Counted from the first letter of the stretch, positions 44,910 through 57,309 are shown. The stretch: DNA of 64,000 nt from Heliocidaris erythrogramma (GCA_025617745.1 CM046863.1:56557829-56621828); one strand, 5' to 3'. The notes: generated by a model from the sequence alone, not told the origin. Numbers and translations are program-made.

Positions 44910-46560
44910 TGGCTTTCTGGCTATACCACAGCTTCTCTCATTGTTGTGGTTTAAAATGCTGAAATCACTACTGAAATTAAGACAAAACCATATGTTGTAC
45001 AAAAGTAAGAACTGCAAGGACCAGTTTGTCCTCACAAAACGGTAGCTTGGGCGTGTCTGCCCGCTGGTCATGCACTACACATTCAAGTTACTTTCTCCAA
45101 TACAACACCTATCTGCCAACTGGCTAAAACTGGTTTTTCCATTACCAGCACATCTCTAGTACACACGATGTTACCCTAATTGTTATGATAATTGGTTTCA
45201 CCATCAATGGCACATAATCTGTTCACCATGAATGACAAAATCACACACAATAAGAAGCTCACAGCCTTGCTAACTACAAATGAACAAGTATTTATTTCAG
45301 AGCTCCGAAAATAAATTAATTGTCAATCTTAATGTGACAATCATATTGGCGTTGTAACTAGATTAAGAGAATGAAGAATTATTCATCATGACCTATTAGT
45401 ATTTACCTTACATGTATTGTACAGTTTTGGTAAACCCTCAAAAACTATTCGTCATATTTCTTTGATTTTAGATGATAAACAACAAGGTTCTAATAAAACT
45501 AAGCTGATGTGAAGTCTTTTCCTACTCAAGTTAAACATAAAACAAGTGTGAGGTGAAGACTTAAATTAGATACCGGGACAGTACTCAGACAACGCCAAGT
45601 TGTACTACAACGTGTACACAAGTGTAAAAACATTACTGTGTACATGGTGTATGCTACACATGCCACACACGCTATATCCATGCGGAACACCGAGGTTGTT
45701 GTACGGGCAGCCGTCGGGGTGGAAAGGTCTTAATGTTAGGCAGTTAGTGTATAGCTGTTATCTAGCGTTTCTCACGGATATACTCTAAAATTCACCAGAA
45801 ATCATGAAATGACATAAGAGCTCATACATATATCATTTTGTACAAGGAGAACAACATGATACTATAATTATACACGTTCCTTTCCAGGTTCCTTTTTGCT
45901 ACCAAAAAACGTTCATTGCACTCATCAACAAAAGGGTGGGATTTTTTTTTTTGAATGCTCATTAACCAAGGGTGACTTTACAACAACCAACAAAATTTTA
46001 ACATAATCGATGGGTAAAAAAGATATTGATTTTAAAATGACAGGGATTAATAAATGTAAACCACATCCATGTGAGCGTTAAATAATAAAAGTTTGGTATT
46101 ACATAAATGATCTAAAACTACTTTCTTCAAATTCTATTTACAGACATGCCAATAAATATAACATGTTCAATTCAATGTCCTGGTTAGAGTGTTTACAAGA
46201 CCGATACAAGACAAATCACTTCTGTCATAATTCTCAAGGCTGGGTCATATATGACACGGTAAACACGGTAAACCACAACAAGATGAAAACGGTTTCACCT
46301 GCAAATGACAAAAACACAAACAAAAATCATAATATTTTTGAAGGAGGCCTGCTATACGGTCAAGAATGAATGGTGGATGCCTTCCCTGTATAGTTTGGTA
46401 AAAACAAGTGACGGGATGTTGCTAAGAATTCCGATGAGTGATGTAAATTTTTTGTTTTGGGGTTTTTTTGTGGGTTGTGGGTTGATTTGTGGATATGTAC
46501 AGTATGTAGGCTTATTTGTATATGTATGTAGGTAGATATATGTACACATGTATGTGTTTA
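44910..46560. other. Unassigned AT-rich stretch
   Basis: No gene, repeat or clear motif recognised. Confidence 0.5.
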
Positions 46561-46569
46561 TTTGCCAGG

Positions 46570-46668
46570 TATAAGAGAACTGTTGCTGGGCTAGCGCCAT
46601 GAGCGTCTTTGGACGGTGTGTGCGCTCTATAAATATACACTATTATTATTATTATTATTATAAGCCTG
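46570..46668 (+). repeat. SINE-like 3' end with (TTA)n tail
   Basis: GCTGGGCTAGCGCCATGAGC, GCGCTCTATAAATATAC and a TTA run; the mirrored form occurs at 37880 and 39290. Confidence 0.55.
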
Positions 46669-46691
46669 AAATGGTTGTACCGTCCGGCCGT

Positions 46692-46762
46692 GTCTCGGTA
46701 GCTCAGTGGTAGAGCATTGGTACGTTAAGCCAGTGGACAGGGTTCGATTCCCGGTCGGGAAT
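46692..46762 (+). tRNA. tRNA-like sequence (tRNA gene, pseudogene or SINE head)
   Basis: TAGCTCAGTGGTAGAGC forms a perfect 4-bp D stem (GCTC/GAGC) and is a good A box. GGGTTCGATTCCC is a good B box and T arm. The acceptor ends GTCTCGG and TCGGGAA pair at six of seven positions. The anticodon arm TTGGT..GCCAG pairs with wobbles, but the loop ACGTTAA has C where the universal T33 should be. GTT (Asn) by position is therefore doubtful, and the variable loop would be only four bases. The flanks TAAGCCTGAA and TTCAGGCTTTA are inverted to each other. Both internal promoter boxes are present, but the broken loop favours a pseudogene or SINE head. Confidence 0.6.
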
Positions 46763-46944
46763 TCAGGCTTTATTCAAAAAATATTATGATTAAAGATATA
46801 TTTGTATATCAAGAGCACGGAAAGCACGATACACACAAGCACTGGCGTGGGCAGGGGCGCCATCCCCCTTCCATATTCAGCCACAAAAAAAGCGAGAGCG
46901 AAAAAGCAGGGGAAATGAGAGAAAAGGGCCTAAAAAGAGCTCTA

Positions 46945-47700
46945 CAAGCTTTTATCTTTCTCTCAAAATTTCCTAAATCGTCAAAGCGGGATGGGGAAAT
47001 AAATCTCCTCTCCGTGTACCCACCCCTATTATAGTGAAATGTTGCGTCCAGATAATTGAAAAGCAGTCCGGGCGTCGAACTATAACTTTCCGTCTAAATA
47101 AAATAATGTTTGCTACGAGCCGTTTATCTTTCTCTTAAATTGGCAAAACGTCAGAGCTTTCGCGCTTCGGGCGGGAAGGGGGAACTCCCCCTCCCTGCAC
47201 CCACTCCTTTTACATACAGTGCAATATTGCGTCCAAGTAATTGAAAAGCAGTCGGGCGTTGAACTATAACTTTCCGCCTAAATATTTGTTTGCTATACAA
47301 GCCGTTATCTTTCTCTCAAATTTGCTAAACTTCAGAGCATTCGCGCTTCACGCGAGAATGGAGAAACTTCCCCTCCCTGCACCCTTCCCCTGGGGAGGAC
47401 GCTTTGCGTGCTCATCACCAACTTTGCACTCTTCGCAAGCTCACAACCGCCCCCATCCCTCCCCCTAAAATAACATAACGGCTACGAGCCGTTTATCTTT
47501 CTCTCAAATTTGCTATAAAATGTCAGAGCTTTCGCGTTACGCGCCGGAGGGGAAAACTTCTCAAACCCCCCCCCCCCCCCCCCGGCACCCTTCCCTGGGG
47601 AGCACGCTTTGCGTGCTCATCACCAATTTGGCACTCTTCGCGTGCTCACAACTGCCCCACCCCTCCCGTAAAATAAAATCCTGGCTATGCGGTTGGATCC
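46945..47700. repeat. ~190-bp tandem repeat, four diverged units
   Basis: Units start near 46945, 47105, 47290 and 47480 with (C)TACGAGCCGTTTATCTTTCT or a variant, then TTTGCTAAA, TCAGAGC.TTCGCG and CCCCTCCCTGCACCC. The last two share CGCTTTGCGTGCTCATCACC; the first two share TTGCGTCCA..TAATTGAAAA. Confidence 0.85.
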
Positions 47701-47759
47701 TTCACGTCTAGCCTCCCTTATTGAAAAGTCCTTGCTACGCCTGTGCAAACAAGGCGTCA

Positions 47760-49030
47760 TTTACCCGACGTAGCGTAGGATGGCGTTAGTGACTGGTACT
47801 GTCCTTTAAGCGTCTTGAAAGAGTGATATCGTTAAAAGTGTTCGTAACATGAACAGTGTAAATGATGCTTTTAGTAACTGGCATATGAGCTAATTTCATT
47901 TTAGGGTCCTTTAGCGCAGATAATGACGCAATGGAAATGACGCCTCGTGTGAACCTAGCATCTGTGTGTTTCAAGAACCAGACATGTGAGGGCACTACAT
48001 TTACTTCATTTTATTTTACGGCTTCAGTTTTACCGTGACATATAGGAACGAGGATATATAACAGCATCAAGAACATTAATTCACTTGAAATAAACAATAA
48101 TTCTCAGGATTACAAAATTAATGATGGTGGTGTATTTAGGATTCTCCCCCCACCGCACCACCGAACTTCACTGATAGAAACACAGGAGTCCTCTTTAAAC
48201 ATGACAACATTCAATGACAGTTAACAAGTGCCTAACCATAATGTTGACTTCTGGATTTAAAAAAATCTACCTTTCGGTTGAAACTGTCACAAGTTTTTAC
48301 ACACACTGTTAAAGTTTAAAATCAATTTTATTTCAAATGTCCTCTCAACAAATGCCACCTGCCGATAGAGGGCACCCTATATCGTCTCCATTAAAGGTTG
48401 ACTAAATTAGAGAGAAAATGGGTGCTCTTTCCATGTAGTTTTGCCTTCTAATCACGAATCTACCAATCGATTGTCCAAATTATGTCTCGTTTTGGCGAAA
48501 AAGGGGGAAAAGTAGAGGTTTTGAGACCGTTCCTTAAAACTCGTGAGCTGATTGGCTAACCCCAAGTGACGTATGAAAAGTAAGAGGCACAAGATCTGCA
48601 GGCTGCAGCATATAATATTGTACACAGAATGCGGTATTTGACCCCTCTGTTCAACGGACAATTTATGAAAAAAGGAAATTAATCAATATAATCTTAGGAG
48701 TGAATAATCATTAGCAATATATTTTCTACAAGATCAGAAAACGCTTTTGCCCAAATATACAGCTCTTGTTTTTTTTTTTAGCTTTTCTTTTGAACAATGT
48801 TCTCATCCATCTGAACTTGCCGAACGAAAATTTTGCATTGGTCATAAACGCGTGCACAGCCGTTTTATGCGTCTGTATGTACTACACATCTTTAGTACGG
48901 CAGTGACTATGTTCCCCTCGCACATAGCGACTGGTTAAAGCCTTTCTTTTGTTTATTTCACTTACGGCTTTTTTTTTTTACTTCGCTTTACATAGTACAT
49001 TAGTACTGACTTAGATTTTGGCTGAATTCG
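47760..49030. other. Unassigned stretch
   Basis: No exon or repeat recognised. Confidence 0.5.
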
Positions 49031-49036
49031 AGTAAC

Positions 49037-49411
49037 TTATATAGGCCTAGAGAGAGGAAAAGTGCCCGCGATTCCGAGTTGGAGGACTTTTCTGAGCCAT
49101 GCAGATACGAACTCTGATTTATCAGATGATTTATCAGACCCCGAAGGCAAAGACGCTCGAGTGGCAAGGGGAAATTCGACCATATATGTTTGAACCCCTC
49201 GCAGAATACGGTGAAGGGCCGTGGGTGAAGTAACTCCAGGGAGCTTCAACGCGTTGGAGCTCCCTGGAGTTACGGGTGAAGTAGACCGAAAATGCTGTCT
49301 CGCGTTCGTTAGGTCGTCGTAGCTAACGAACGAGAGACAGAATTTTCGGTCTACGGGTGAAGCTGCTGCAGCTGCTGTCGTTGAAAAACAAATTGGAAGA
49401 CTTGACTCCAA
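49037..49411 (-). pseudogene. Possible transposon-derived coding remnant interrupted by palindromes
   Basis: The minus strand is open for 124 codons from an ATG. The plus strand instead shows a protein-like stretch, IRPYMFEPLAEYGEGPWVK, at about 49173-49230. This resembles the 'YMFEPL' motif of some animal transposon-encoded proteins, though I am not certain of the family. It is cut by TAA at the first palindromic insertion. The coding strand is unresolved. After the palindromes the plus strand continues open with EKQIGRLDSKSDLWNS and a stop in a different frame. Confidence 0.35.
49223..49362. repeat. Two palindromic insertions with 8-bp direct repeats
   Basis: GGGTGAAG stands at 49223-49230, 49274-49281 and 49355-49362. 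Between the first pair lies a 43-base near-perfect palindrome (TAACTCCAGGGAGCT.. to its complement). Between the second pair lies a 73-base hairpin (TAGACCGAAAAT..GTTCGTTAG and complement). Repeat plus insert lengths are 51 and 81, both multiples of three. Confidence 0.85.
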
Positions 49412-49449
49412 GTCTGATCTTTGGAATAGCTGAATATTTTAGCTAGCTT

Positions 49450-50400
49450 ATCCTTCTCTTCATGCCAAATTCGGAATACAGGCCAGGATTCTCAAAATCA
49501 TCTTCGGCAAAGTGATCGCTGCAGATTGTACTCCACTCACTTGGCCGGCCCTTGCCACTCTGCCCGCGTGAGGTTTACATTTGCGACCCACAATTTCCGT
49601 AGATTTTCATCTTTAGGAAAATGATGTAGGCTTACACCATCTTTAGGGGTCGCAACTATACACCGATTAGGCATTATTGATGAAACTGTGTCCCAAAATC
49701 AAAGTTATTGTGAGGAATTAAACACACGAAAATACGCAATGCAAATGGTCGATGCGGTGAATATCATGCTCGGCACCGGGCTGGGCCTGCCGGGGGCCTC
49801 GGTCACGGTATAGGTTAGTGGTATATTTTCCTTTACTTTTCATGCGTCACAGATCACGTGATCACGATGTCGCTTCGATGGGTTTTTTTAGGGGCGGGGC
49901 TTATGACTGCGTAAATCAGCAAAAATGTACTTTTCAAATGATTATAAAATATGAATGAATGCATAAAAAATTGTGTGATGGATATTTTTTGGCTCCTGAT
50001 GACACCTTCCTACGAAAAATGGGCAATTATTATTTTTATTTTAGTGACCCTTTAAAAAGAAGGATATTTGTGATAGTTTATCTTGTCTACAATACCTACT
50101 TATTCTGTTTGCAGTGAGTGGCTTTTATCAACACTATAAACTATTTCTGTAATACATTCCAGTGTATGCATGTCCCCCTCAAGACAAACTACTCACCTGT
50201 TCCCAGTAATTGAGCTTCAAGTTTCAATTTGCAGATTTCATACACAAGGCGTTCTAAGATATGAAGAAAAAAAATCTGTTTGTCTGACACACTAACGCTT
50301 ACTGTAATCTGCATTCTGACTATTGAAAAACAATAACTTGACACTATTAAATGCAATAGTTCTTACATTAAACCTTATCGTTCGTCAACTCACGCACAAA
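49450..50400. other. Unassigned stretch
   Basis: No gene recognised. Confidence 0.5.
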
Positions 50401-50410
50401 AGTGACAACT

Positions 50411-50531
50411 GGGGCCTGTTGCACAAAACTCAATCTCAACTCCTAAAAATCAAACGCAAGTCCTGTGCACTTCTGATTGGCTGAAAATAATACTGCGTTT
50501 GATTTTCCTGAGTTGCGTGCAACTGGCCCCT
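50411..50531. mobile_element. Short GGGCC-ended MITE
   Basis: GGGGCCTGTTGCACAAAACT pairs with AGTTGCGTGCAACTGGCCCC; inner AATCAAACGCA pairs with TGCGTTTGATT. About 120 bp. Confidence 0.8.
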
Positions 50532-50635
50532 GTTCTATTTAATAATTATATTTAGATGTTTTAATAACAAAATATGAGTTGTATGCATCCCCGCACACCA
50601 ACAGAAATCAACTTGCATTTGGATTTCGGGGACCT

Positions 50636-50693
50636 TTAAGCTCAGGCTGAGTGTGCATGTTGCGCGGCGACCAGTCTGTCCGAAGTTTCACCG

Positions 50694-50727
<34 letters not shown>

Positions 50728-50808
50728 ACGGCATGCGATCAGGTAACGATCACGGTGCCCTCTCGCGGCATAACAACGTCCACAATCTGCAGTTGAGTAT
50801 CCCTTTAA
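50636..50808. mobile_element. TTAA-bounded MITE, copy B, with poly-G expansion
   Basis: Inverted relative of 36934-37225, sharing the complement of TGCCG..AGAGGGCACCGTGATC and of CAGATTGTGG. TTAA at both ends. A run of over 30 G at 50695-50726 replaces part of the middle. Confidence 0.75.
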
Positions 50809-50814
50809 TGGACA

Positions 50815-51840
50815 GAACGGGAAATCCACTCTTATACGAGTTAGTGAAGACATTAGCATTCGCTCTCAAAGAGTGATTCCAACTACTCTGTAGGGAATTA
50901 TTCTATGTTTTAGAGTGATTTCCAGCCTTAAAAGAAGTTATTCCTAATATGATCTTCTAAAACAGTGGATTTCCACTCCTCGGCAGAAAGAAAGCATCCA
51001 TTTTATCTTAACCGACATGATTTCAATGATAAACATGATAAAACCACTATGTACAATGTATATACATTCAAATGATATTTTCAAATTACATAATTATTAA
51101 TATTACCTTTCTAGGTTAGTGATTAGTGTTCCTGTGATGACGTCATTGATGTTTATTTCTTGCAGAAGGAATTATTTTCTCTTTGCATTACGATACAGTT
51201 TGATAGACGGATATTGAGAGAGTGGGGAGGTCACTTACGGTATGCCACTTAGGTTTCAAAAGGGGGACCCTTGCCTGTTTTGCCTCCCCCCGACAAAGGA
51301 AATAACAATTCCCCCAGTGTTTCTTTCTTGAAAAACGTGGATAAAATAATTACTGAACGCGGTAGATCGACTGTGCGGTAGTGAGGAGAACCACTTATCT
51401 GGATAATTCCCCGTTTCGTCATACTTTCAACCAAATCAAATAAAATTCAACTCTATCGCAAAGACTTGAAAAATCATCATAAAAATAGGGCAATTTCTAC
51501 AGCATTGTCTATCACCTATTGAATATGCGAACATTACGATGACACATTACGTAATCCGAACATGATTTCTATGGAATAGGATAATTACACTTGAGTGGAT
51601 TTCTCGATAATGTTTGCGATCGTGTTTATGAAATCCACTTCTTGGGAAGTCATTAAAATTTAGGGATTCCTTCATATTGTGGAAATTCACAATAAAAACA
51701 GTAAAATCCACTTTCAAAAGAGTAATTCAACCATTATTTTGTAATGGATTCAGCTCCAAAGAAGTGATCTCTAATAGGGACTCCTACAAATGTGGATTTC
51801 CTCTCCTCTGTCTTAAAGTGATTTGGTAACTTTGTGGAGG
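50815..51840. repeat. Stretch with repeated GTGGATTT words at both sides
   Basis: AAATCCACT, GTGGATTTCC, AGTGATT and similar short words recur at 50830-50980 and 51590-51835 in both orientations. This could be the ends of a decayed element. The middle is unassigned. Confidence 0.35.
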
Positions 51841-52099
51841 CTTGAGAAAATCTAAGCTGTCTGGCCTTACATGCTATCAGTGTATGGTGTCAAAATGAAG
51901 CCCAGGGGGAACATAATAATTCAAAATCATCATATCCTTCACAAAAGTAAACATATGCATGTGACCGGAAATGCCAGACTCATTTTCCCATAGACTTATT
52001 GTTAGACTAAAGCGTATGGCCATACGTAAATTGGAGTTTTCAGTCATAGATATCTTAATATAGGTTTTCTCGGCCAACTTCGTAAGCTTTTCATTCGTT

Positions 52100-52345
52100 T
52101 TGATACATGGGTCATTTAAATTCGCGAAATACCGATGTAGGCTTGAGAATTTCATTCAAAATGGCACTTCGTTCATTTGAATTATTCTTTGGTCAATGGA
52201 TTTGCACTTGTATCATTCAATTTAACACCGGTGACAAATGCGCAGTTTGCATTCAAATTCGTCAACGCTGGCAAAGCGGACGTCCAGATCATTCAATTTC
52301 ACATCTGGTCATTCAATAACAAAGTTTTCAATCAAATTCGCCTAT
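52100..52345. repeat. Degenerate ~20-bp array (CATTCAATTT type)
   Basis: CATTCAAAATGGCACTTCG, CATTCAATTTAACACCGGTG, CATTCAAATTCGTCAACGC and CATTCAATTTCACATCTGGT follow each other at roughly 20-40-base spacing. Confidence 0.5.
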
Positions 52346-52439
52346 CATTACAAACATATGGTATATGCACATTTTGCTCATCTAACAAAAGTGAGCTTTA
52401 TTCTTTAACAATATCGGTGATGTGTTTAAGAAATAACTC

Positions 52440-52830
52440 CTTGCATACACCTAAGGGTCTTGGGTATCAACAGGCTGGGGGGGGGGGGGGGGCACTCAAA
52501 TATAGGGTGTTACACATGCCTGTCATGGGTTTTCAAAATACCCCTCTAAACAGGTTTTATACTTGGATGAAAAAAAACCCTAAACGAGGTTTTTGCGCGG
52601 TTTTTCACCATCCCCACCCCCTAACAGGTTTGACTTCGGCCAGATTAGTCAAAAAGCACCCCTTTTTGTTGAAATCAGCGTTTTTGGACCCTTAACGCGT
52701 AACGCGCGTTACGCGTTCCACCTTAAAAAAGGACCCCTTTTACGCGTTTTCTTGGACGCGCATGTGTATACCATATATCTGAGTCCCCCCCCCCCCCCCC
52801 CCCCCCCACCCCACCCCCCACGATTAGGAT
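52440..52830. repeat. Dispersed repeat with poly-G and poly-C borders and a perfect 24-bp palindrome
   Basis: GGTTTTCAAAATACCCCTCT, AACAGGTTTTATACTTGGAT and AACGAGGTTTTTGCGCGG lie between a poly-G run (52478-52492) and a poly-C run (52786-52807). AACGCGTAACGC/GCGTTACGCGTT at 52694-52717 is a perfect palindrome. Confidence 0.6.
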
Positions 52831-52999
52831 GTGTGTGATTGTGATTATGACTGGGGTAGAAAGACTACATATAATGTACACAAATATAAATGGCCAAAAG
52901 AGATCATGACCGCCGAATAAATTTTCCAAAAAAAAGAAAACAAAATAAACAAACATGAAAATAAAGCGATGTCCCAGCATGTAATGTCACACACCACAC

Positions 53000-53900
53000 A
53001 CTTTGCTAATTGTACATGTCGGTAATGTGACTAGATAAAACAATATATATATGATCGTTCAGTTGCTAAATAGTGCTGATTTAGTGGGTATACAACCCCA
53101 GTGGAGCAAGTGAAATGTTTGTTGCTCACTATACCGTATAATTTAAAATGAATATAGCACGGAACGAAGCTAGCGGAATTTATATGAAGATTGGTTGAAT
53201 TAACATGATTAACGTGTTTATTTTGTCTGCAAAGCGTGTGAAGTTGTAAGCAAGAAAATGAATATGAATTCAGGAAGGTGTTATTACGTAATCGCGAATC
53301 GTCTCGCTTAAGGTATTGTGTAGCTTTGCAAATTTGACAAATTCAGCGTGAAAGTGGTCCAATTATATATAATCCTACTGTTAGAACTATAATTAGTGAC
53401 ATGTGAAAGTAAGATAGAAATTGGAGCTCATTTACTATTTTTAAAAAAGAAAATAAATATGGTTTTGAAATCAAAATTCTGGCTGAAATAACGGCAGATC
53501 TACGTTTCAAACAGTATTGGTCTAGCGTCCTCATGCGTTCGTTGTGAGACATTGGCAATACGCTATGTGTGTTTCGTACATGTTATCTTGGTAAGCCAGT
53601 TTATACCCACATCAACTTACAGGCGCTAGGCGCCAGTGATATACCAGCTTTTAGCTAGCTGAGCTGTCGGGATAGTTACTTGTACAGTGCAACGGTATAC
53701 GGTCGTACCGTACCCGTCGGCGAGCCATGCCAGCGCCAGCGTATACGCATATCGCATGTAGCTAACTAACTCGGCTCAGTGCAGCTAGCGCTAGCTAGCA
53801 TGCATACTGAAAGCTAGTTCTCGACGTTTGTTTTATCATCTTGAGACTTGAGATTTTTTTCTCCTTCAGACAAGCAGCGGCAGCTGTCTAGTCAGATTGA
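53000..53900. other. Unassigned stretch
   Basis: No gene recognised; GCTAGC and AGCTAG words cluster at 53755-53820. Confidence 0.5.
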
Positions 53901-53944
53901 TGCCAGCGCCGGGACAGGGGCACAGTGTGATATCCACAACTCAC

Positions 53945-53988
53945 TGTAAGATTTGTAAGATTTGTAAGATTTGTAGATTTGTAAGATT
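53945..53988. repeat. 10-bp tandem repeat
   Basis: GTAAGATTTG repeated four to five times, one unit shortened. Confidence 0.95.
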
Positions 53989-54147
53989 TTATTGACTCTA
54001 GCTCTATCGACTGGAGTGGTATCCCGGGTATAATGGGGTGACCTACATGTACATGATTGTACTGCGTACTTTACTGTACGCCGAGCTCCTTGGCTGATCA
54101 ATCTGGTAATTGGTATAGTGGCAGTGGTACTGGCCTCCGCAGCTGTA

Positions 54148-54505
54148 TGGGGAGCGCTAGGTCTGCGCACCTAAGGTTTGACGGGAAAAATGAACAAGAA
54201 ATTTCTTTACTATCCTCTAAAGATTTATTTTATTTTATTCCTGATATTCTAAAGAGTAAGTTTGAAAAAAAATTGCATCAAAATTAGAGCAAGGACAATG
54301 CCATTTTCACAAGAAACGGTGGTCTTCACCGTCTTGTCATTTCAAGTAGGCCCTAATTCAACATTGAATATAAATTTTTTATAAACAATCTTGCATGGTC
54401 CCAATCCCTGTCTGTCTGCGCACTTATTCAAATATTCATTTACACGCAGTTCGGGAGTTTTTGACGTGAAAAACAACATTTTGAGGCTTGTGAATAAAAT
54501 GTCTG
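54148..54505 (+). repeat. Dispersed repeat, copy B
   Basis: Same direction as 6066-6350, with matching blocks GTCTGCGCACCTAAG, CCTGATATTCTAAAGAGTAA and ATTTTGAGGCTTGTGAATAA. A related word pair, GAGCTCCTTGGCT and its complement, occurs at 54081, 54690 and 55278. Confidence 0.8.
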
Positions 54506-54509
54506 GTTT

Positions 54510-56790
54510 GTATGGCTCGTAAGTATGTGAGGAATGATTATAATTCATTTAGACATGCATGACATGTTACAAGTTATTGTTAGATCTTGTTTTTGTTGAT
54601 ATGTGCCTCCGACTCCACTCACAGTTGGATACCATGGCATGAACGGCTCCGTAGGCCAGTACTACTAGTACTAGTACCAGATTGATAAGCCAAGGAGCTC
54701 ATAATATAGGTAGGATCCATACCGTGTGTGGGGCAGATCAGATATGAGATATCAACCCCCCCCCAAAAAAAAAAAATAGATCTAAAAATAAATATTGCCA
54801 TTTCTCACATACTGTGAGTCACTGTCATGCAAACCATCCTCAGCCAGGCCTCAGAGTCAGAGTTTCTAAAGGGGTTACTTTCAACTCCAGGATCAACTAA
54901 GGTTGTAAAAATTGATTGACAAAAAAAAACAACACAAAACTGGCAGGTGTGATCAGGTTTTTTTTTTACTTGCACATGATGTAAGTTATATGGGACTACC
55001 CATGCAAGGTAAGGTTTGTGTGTCCCATATACGTTACAAATGCAAGGTAAAAAAATCTGTTGATTTTAGTCTTTTTTCCCCCTTTTTTAGTTATTCAATT
55101 TTTACAATCTTAGTTGATCCTGGAAGGTAACCCTATAGCAAATTCCGAGGGTGGGTTGCATGGGTCAAATTATGTGAGAAATGGTGATATTTAGATGTAG
55201 TTTTTTGGGGTGATGCCTTCCAACACACAAGGTATATGGATCCCATGTACAGCTCCATAGGCAAGTACCAGATTGATAAGCCAAGGAGCTCGTACAGCTA
55301 CCTGGTACCCACACACAAGCTCCCATGCATTCGCTTAAACGCAGTGTGCCATGCACGTCTATTCTAGTTTGTCTTTGAAGCGAAACGGGCAAGGCGAGAC
55401 GTGCCAGAACGACTAGAACGACAAAATGAAAAAAAAAACGTTGCTTTGGAATGTTTTTTCTCTTTTTCTCAAGAAAAAATGGTATGCTTTGGAACGAAAA
55501 CTTTAGTGTAAAAAGGGGTCTTCTGGGCGGCACATACCCACCACACACTGCATGTACATGTATATACTGAGTGCTCCCCCCCCCCACCCCCCCCCCCCCC
55601 CCCCCCCCCCCGGATCGTTAGATCGGTTTCTTTTTCAGATTTGAAAAAATAGATTCACTCTGCTCTTTCCAGGAATTTTGAATCTTCTTCTTGCCGCTTT
55701 TCCAATCTGGTGGAATATTACATACCAATCATGCATTGAGTAATTGCATTGTTTTCTTAGCAGTTCAAAATCTTGATTTATATAGGATTTATATGTGACA
55801 GTTCTTATCAATGAGAATGAGAAATCCTTATCACTAAGTATACCTATGTTGGGTGTCCGGACAGATAGTTTCCAACTACTGGTAGATCTGATCTGTAAAT
55901 TTTAAAAATTTTGCATTCAATATTCGAAATCGCAATGTATGTTGGGCATAAGCATGAATAAATATTTTATCTTGGTTAGTGCTATTCATGCATATTATTT
56001 TTGGAGAAATCCAATGGCAAACTTCAGTTATATGGACCCACCCCTTCATACTACTGAATTTTATTTTTAAAATGTTTTCTAATACTTCCCTGATATGCAA
56101 TAGGACAGGGAGGTGTGGGCTGTTCACAGGTACATGTATATGATTCAGTAGATATCGACAAACTCTTATTTTTAGTCTTCATTCAGATCCATATACTTGT
56201 CTAAGAAAACGGTTTGATAGTCTGTTATGGATACATTTGACTAGTCATTCTATTTTGCTTACAGATGCATGACATCTCTTATTTGATGATGGAGCTGACA
56301 CAGTCATGCCAGAAACATGCAAATAGATCTACATCACCTACAGGTAAAATATCCTCTTTCCTCACCTTCCATGTTTACTTGAGAGATGTGCAATTATAGA
56401 ACAGGAATGAAACAAAGAACAATTTTGTATTTGGAGTAGTTAGGGTCTACATGTAAAAAATAAAGAAATGAAGTATAATAAAAAATAAAATTCAGCTGGT
56501 TTATTGCCACTTGGGTCTATTCCATTAAAGTTTTTGTCATGCAAGAGCTTGACTAACTGGGGCGTTGATAGAACATTTTGAATGGGATTGTGACACTCAA
56601 ATTTGCCAACAAATGGATGCGATACCATTTTTGCACTGACAAAACTGCTGCACCTAATCCTCTTCCCCCGACAAAAATTAATAAAAGAAAATTCAGACAT
56701 AGAGATCTTGATCAGACAGGCCCATTTGTAAGGAGGGGGACTGACGCTTATGCCCAAATATCAGCTTTTCAATTTCTAAATATTTTGCCA
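54510..56790. other. Unassigned stretch
   Basis: No exon recognised. Contains a poly-C run of about 30 at 55577-55611 and repeats of ACCAGATTGATAAGCCAAGG at 54677 and 55268. Confidence 0.5.
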
Positions 56791-56796
56791 GATAAT

Positions 56797-57296
56797 NNNN
56801 NNNNNNNNNNNNNNNNNNNNNNNNNNNNNNNNNNNNNNNNNNNNNNNNNNNNNNNNNNNNNNNNNNNNNNNNNNNNNNNNNNNNNNNNNNNNNNNNNNNN
56901 NNNNNNNNNNNNNNNNNNNNNNNNNNNNNNNNNNNNNNNNNNNNNNNNNNNNNNNNNNNNNNNNNNNNNNNNNNNNNNNNNNNNNNNNNNNNNNNNNNNN
57001 NNNNNNNNNNNNNNNNNNNNNNNNNNNNNNNNNNNNNNNNNNNNNNNNNNNNNNNNNNNNNNNNNNNNNNNNNNNNNNNNNNNNNNNNNNNNNNNNNNNN
57101 NNNNNNNNNNNNNNNNNNNNNNNNNNNNNNNNNNNNNNNNNNNNNNNNNNNNNNNNNNNNNNNNNNNNNNNNNNNNNNNNNNNNNNNNNNNNNNNNNNNN
57201 NNNNNNNNNNNNNNNNNNNNNNNNNNNNNNNNNNNNNNNNNNNNNNNNNNNNNNNNNNNNNNNNNNNNNNNNNNNNNNNNNNNNNNNNNNNNNNNN
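56797..57296. other. Assembly gap, 500 N
   Basis: Exactly 500 undetermined bases, directly followed by a G run. The round number suggests a nominal gap size. Any reading frame across it is meaningless. Confidence 1.
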
Positions 57297-57309
57297 GGGG
57301 GGGGGGGGG

